Below are positions 62,971 through 64,000 of a stretch of 64,000 nucleotides of DNA, one piece after another. The notes beneath the pieces were generated by a model. The model was not told the origin of the DNA. It saw only the letters and a list, made by a program, of their open reading frames with translations, and made no database searches. The number at the start of each line of letters is the position of its first letter. Position 1 is the stretch's first letter. Source of the DNA: Chloroflexota bacterium (GTDB lineage: Bacteria; Chloroflexota; UBA6077; JACCZL01); NCBI GenBank assembly GCA_030447245.1, contig JAUJPG010000011.1, positions 1-64,000 on the forward strand. Direction: 5' to 3'. A program made the position numbers and the translations under genes.

Positions 62971-63399
62971 ATGACAATCGGCAAGGCAGTTCGCGACCTC
63001 ATCGAAGCGCGCGGACTATGACCAGCCGAGGTTGCCGACCGTCTCGGAGGCAAGAGGAACCGGGCGACGTTTTACCGGCTGCTGAGCGGCGAGACGGGTG
63101 ATCCTCGAGTAAGCACGCTCCTGGAAATCTGTAAAGCGCTGATGACCACTCCGAGTGAGCTGCTGCAGCTCGCCGGATTCCTCAACTACCAGGATCGCTC
63201 GCTTACGCTGATCGACGTTGAGCTTCGCCAGGCGTTCGGCGAGCTGCAGAGGTTGAACGACGACGACAAGCATGTCTGCCTGGCGATGCTGCGCAGCGTG
63301 ATTGACCTGCGCGCACGCCGCCACCAGAAGAGGTCGCGTCGGCGCTCCTCGGAGGTAACGGACGCCACCGTGGACGACGAGCCAGCAAGCGACGCGTAG
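62971..63399 (+). pseudogene. XRE-type HTH regulator interrupted by in-frame TGA
   Basis: From a well-formed ATG (GGAGGG upstream) the frame reads MTIGKAVRDLIEARGL, then TGA at 63019-63021 (codon 17), then continues PAEVADRLGGKRNRATFYRL and LSGETGDPRVSTLLEICKAL to a stop at 63397-63399. Ignoring the TGA this is one XRE/Cro-type helix-turn-helix (the TGA stands where Thr or Ser is usual in GLTPAEVA) plus a helical and basic C-terminal region, 142 codons in all. TGA is an ordinary stop elsewhere in this window. Likely a nonsense mutation or sequencing error; recoding is unlikely. Divergent from thiL and upstream of fdh. Confidence 0.7.
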
Positions 63400-63709
63400 C
63401 ATCAGCGGACGACTAGCTTGGGCGCAGGTCACGCGGCCCCGCTCGCCAGCGTGACGAGTCGGGGTGCACTCCGTCCAGGGGGTTGTGTGCCTGTCTTCCA
63501 GTCGGTGCGCGGATGGCTCACCCGTCAGGCTCCGCGACTGTCCTGGCTGCCTCGGCGCGGCGCACCCTGGTTCGGGCAATTTCTTGCAACCTTGGTGGGC
63601 GCTACTATAATCAGACCGCGGCGGCTGGCGGCACACATTGGATGCGCCCGCGAGTCCGGGGGTCGCGTGCCGCGGCCCCCCTCGGCCCTAGTACAGTGAG
63701 GTGCTACGG
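63400..63709 (+). other. Gene-free stretch upstream of formate dehydrogenase
   Basis: 310 bp with no convincing coding frame; apart from the fdh promoter at 63584-63611 and a GAGGTG Shine-Dalgarno about 7 nt before the ATG at 63710, nothing recognisable was seen. The leader of roughly 90 nt could hold a regulatory structure, but none is evident. Confidence 0.5.
63584..63611 (+). promoter_or_regulatory. Promoter for the formate dehydrogenase gene
   Basis: TTGCAA (63584-63589), a 16-nt spacer and a perfect TATAAT (63606-63611). Predicted start near 63618, about 92 nt before the ATG. The strongest -10 match in the window. Confidence 0.6.
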
Positions 63710-64000
63710 ATGGCCGTCTCGAGACGGGATTTCCTGCGTGCGGGATCTGGTGCTACCGCCCTAGGAACCATGGCGGCGCTGGGGATAGACCTGGCGCCGA
63801 CCGTTGCGCGTGCACAGCAGCTGCGCATTGCGAACGCCCGGGCGGTGCCGACCATCTGCCCATATTGCGCCGTAGGCTGTGGGATGATTGCCCACGTGGT
63901 CGACAACAAAGTCGTCAACATCGAGGGCAATCCAGACAGTCCGGTCAATGAGGGGAATCTGTGCCCGAAGGGGGCGGCGAGCTACCAGCTCCAGGACAAC
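63710..64000 (+). CDS. Formate dehydrogenase-type molybdopterin oxidoreductase, catalytic subunit (partial)
   Basis: First 97 residues; the gene runs off the window. A Tat signal peptide with SRRDFLRAG and a hydrophobic stretch ending near ARAQ predicts export of the folded cofactor-loaded protein. The N-terminal 4Fe-4S cluster site is intact (CPYCAVGCG, then NLCPKG). These features match the FdnG/FdhA family. Whether the active-site residue is Cys or selenocysteine lies beyond the edge. Preceded by a good promoter and, upstream, by the broken XRE-type gene. Confidence 0.9.
   Translation, partial: MAVSRRDFLRAGSGATALGTMAALGIDLAPTVARAQQLRIANARAVPTICPYCAVGCGMIAHVVDNKVVNIEGNPDSPVNEGNLCPKGAASYQLQDN

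Noticed and set aside
62751-63053. Upstream extension of thiL in the same frame
   Set aside because: It overlaps the XRE-type gene on the other strand, and ATG 62750 has a good ribosome site and gives the family's usual start.
63019-63060. SECIS-type element after the TGA of the XRE-type gene
   Set aside because: The stem is only 5 bp with a 12-nt loop, and selenocysteine at an HTH turn has no precedent that I know of.
63688-63948. Minus-strand ORF opposite the formate dehydrogenase start
   Set aside because: Antisense shadow of an unmistakable Tat/4Fe-4S coding frame.

Overview
The window is high-GC, densely coded bacterial DNA. Gene starts are often GTG and successive genes often share NTGA start/stop overlaps. 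The gene content suggests a Chloroflexota-like (perhaps Thermomicrobia-related) or otherwise deep-branching Gram-positive-type bacterium: ComEA/ComEC, a thiL-tsaE-tsaB-rimI-polA-mutM operon, DUF2079 and GT-C membrane proteins, and a CoxM-like flavoprotein. The phylum is an inference from gene content, not a measurement. No rRNA, tRNA, CRISPR array or insertion sequence was seen.

Layout. 1-666 (-): the edge of a gene joining half an RraA-like domain to a ParA/MinD P-loop ATPase. 841-3518 (+): fabF-accB-fabH. 3688-10501: a zinc-ribbon microprotein, a lone receiver protein, a small operon of GT2, methyltransferase and GT-C protein, a D-threonine-aldolase-type enzyme and an ABC-2 exporter. 10551-34909: a large polysaccharide island. 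Its plus half has eight GT-B glycosyltransferases, a Wzx-like flippase, a CelD/FemAB-type acyltransferase, a DegT aminotransferase, a ChbG/YdjC deacetylase, a methyltransferase, a multi-pass polymerase or GT-C protein, an NDP-sugar epimerase and two small unknown ORFs. Its minus half has five more GT-B proteins and meets the plus half tail to tail with a 38-bp overlap. No initiating polyprenyl-phosphate sugar transferase or Wzz/Wzc is visible.

35033-38407 (+): comEA, a comEC broken by a one-base frameshift, and a lipoprotein. 38430-39452 (-): a bactofilin with a good promoter and a 33-residue membrane microprotein. 39685-42425 (+): an orphan CoxM-like FAD subunit and an SRPBCC-DUF5939-class III cyclase fusion. 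42433-43629 (-): a small membrane protein and a lipoprotein. 43790-53545 (+): RmlC-like and GalE-like sugar enzymes, an enolase-superfamily enzyme, glpK, an O-antigen ligase/TPR protein, an unknown protein and a DUF2079 protein. 53803-55065 (+): an M16 peptidase.

55142-62750 (-): a seven-gene operon read thiL, tsaE, tsaB, rimI, polA, mutM, mutM. 62971-63399 (+): an XRE-type regulator interrupted by an in-frame TGA. 63710-64000 (+): the start of a Tat-exported formate dehydrogenase catalytic subunit behind a strong promoter.

The dominant theme is cell-surface glycan synthesis: sugar-nucleotide enzymes, many glycosyltransferases, flippase, ligase and modification enzymes. This is flanked by housekeeping fatty-acid, tRNA-modification and DNA-repair genes. 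The most notable irregularities are the RraA-ParA chimera, two probable CTG start codons in the glycan island, the comEC frameshift in a C4 run, proofreading-dead PolA beside tandem MutM paralogs, and the TGA-interrupted regulator next to formate dehydrogenase.
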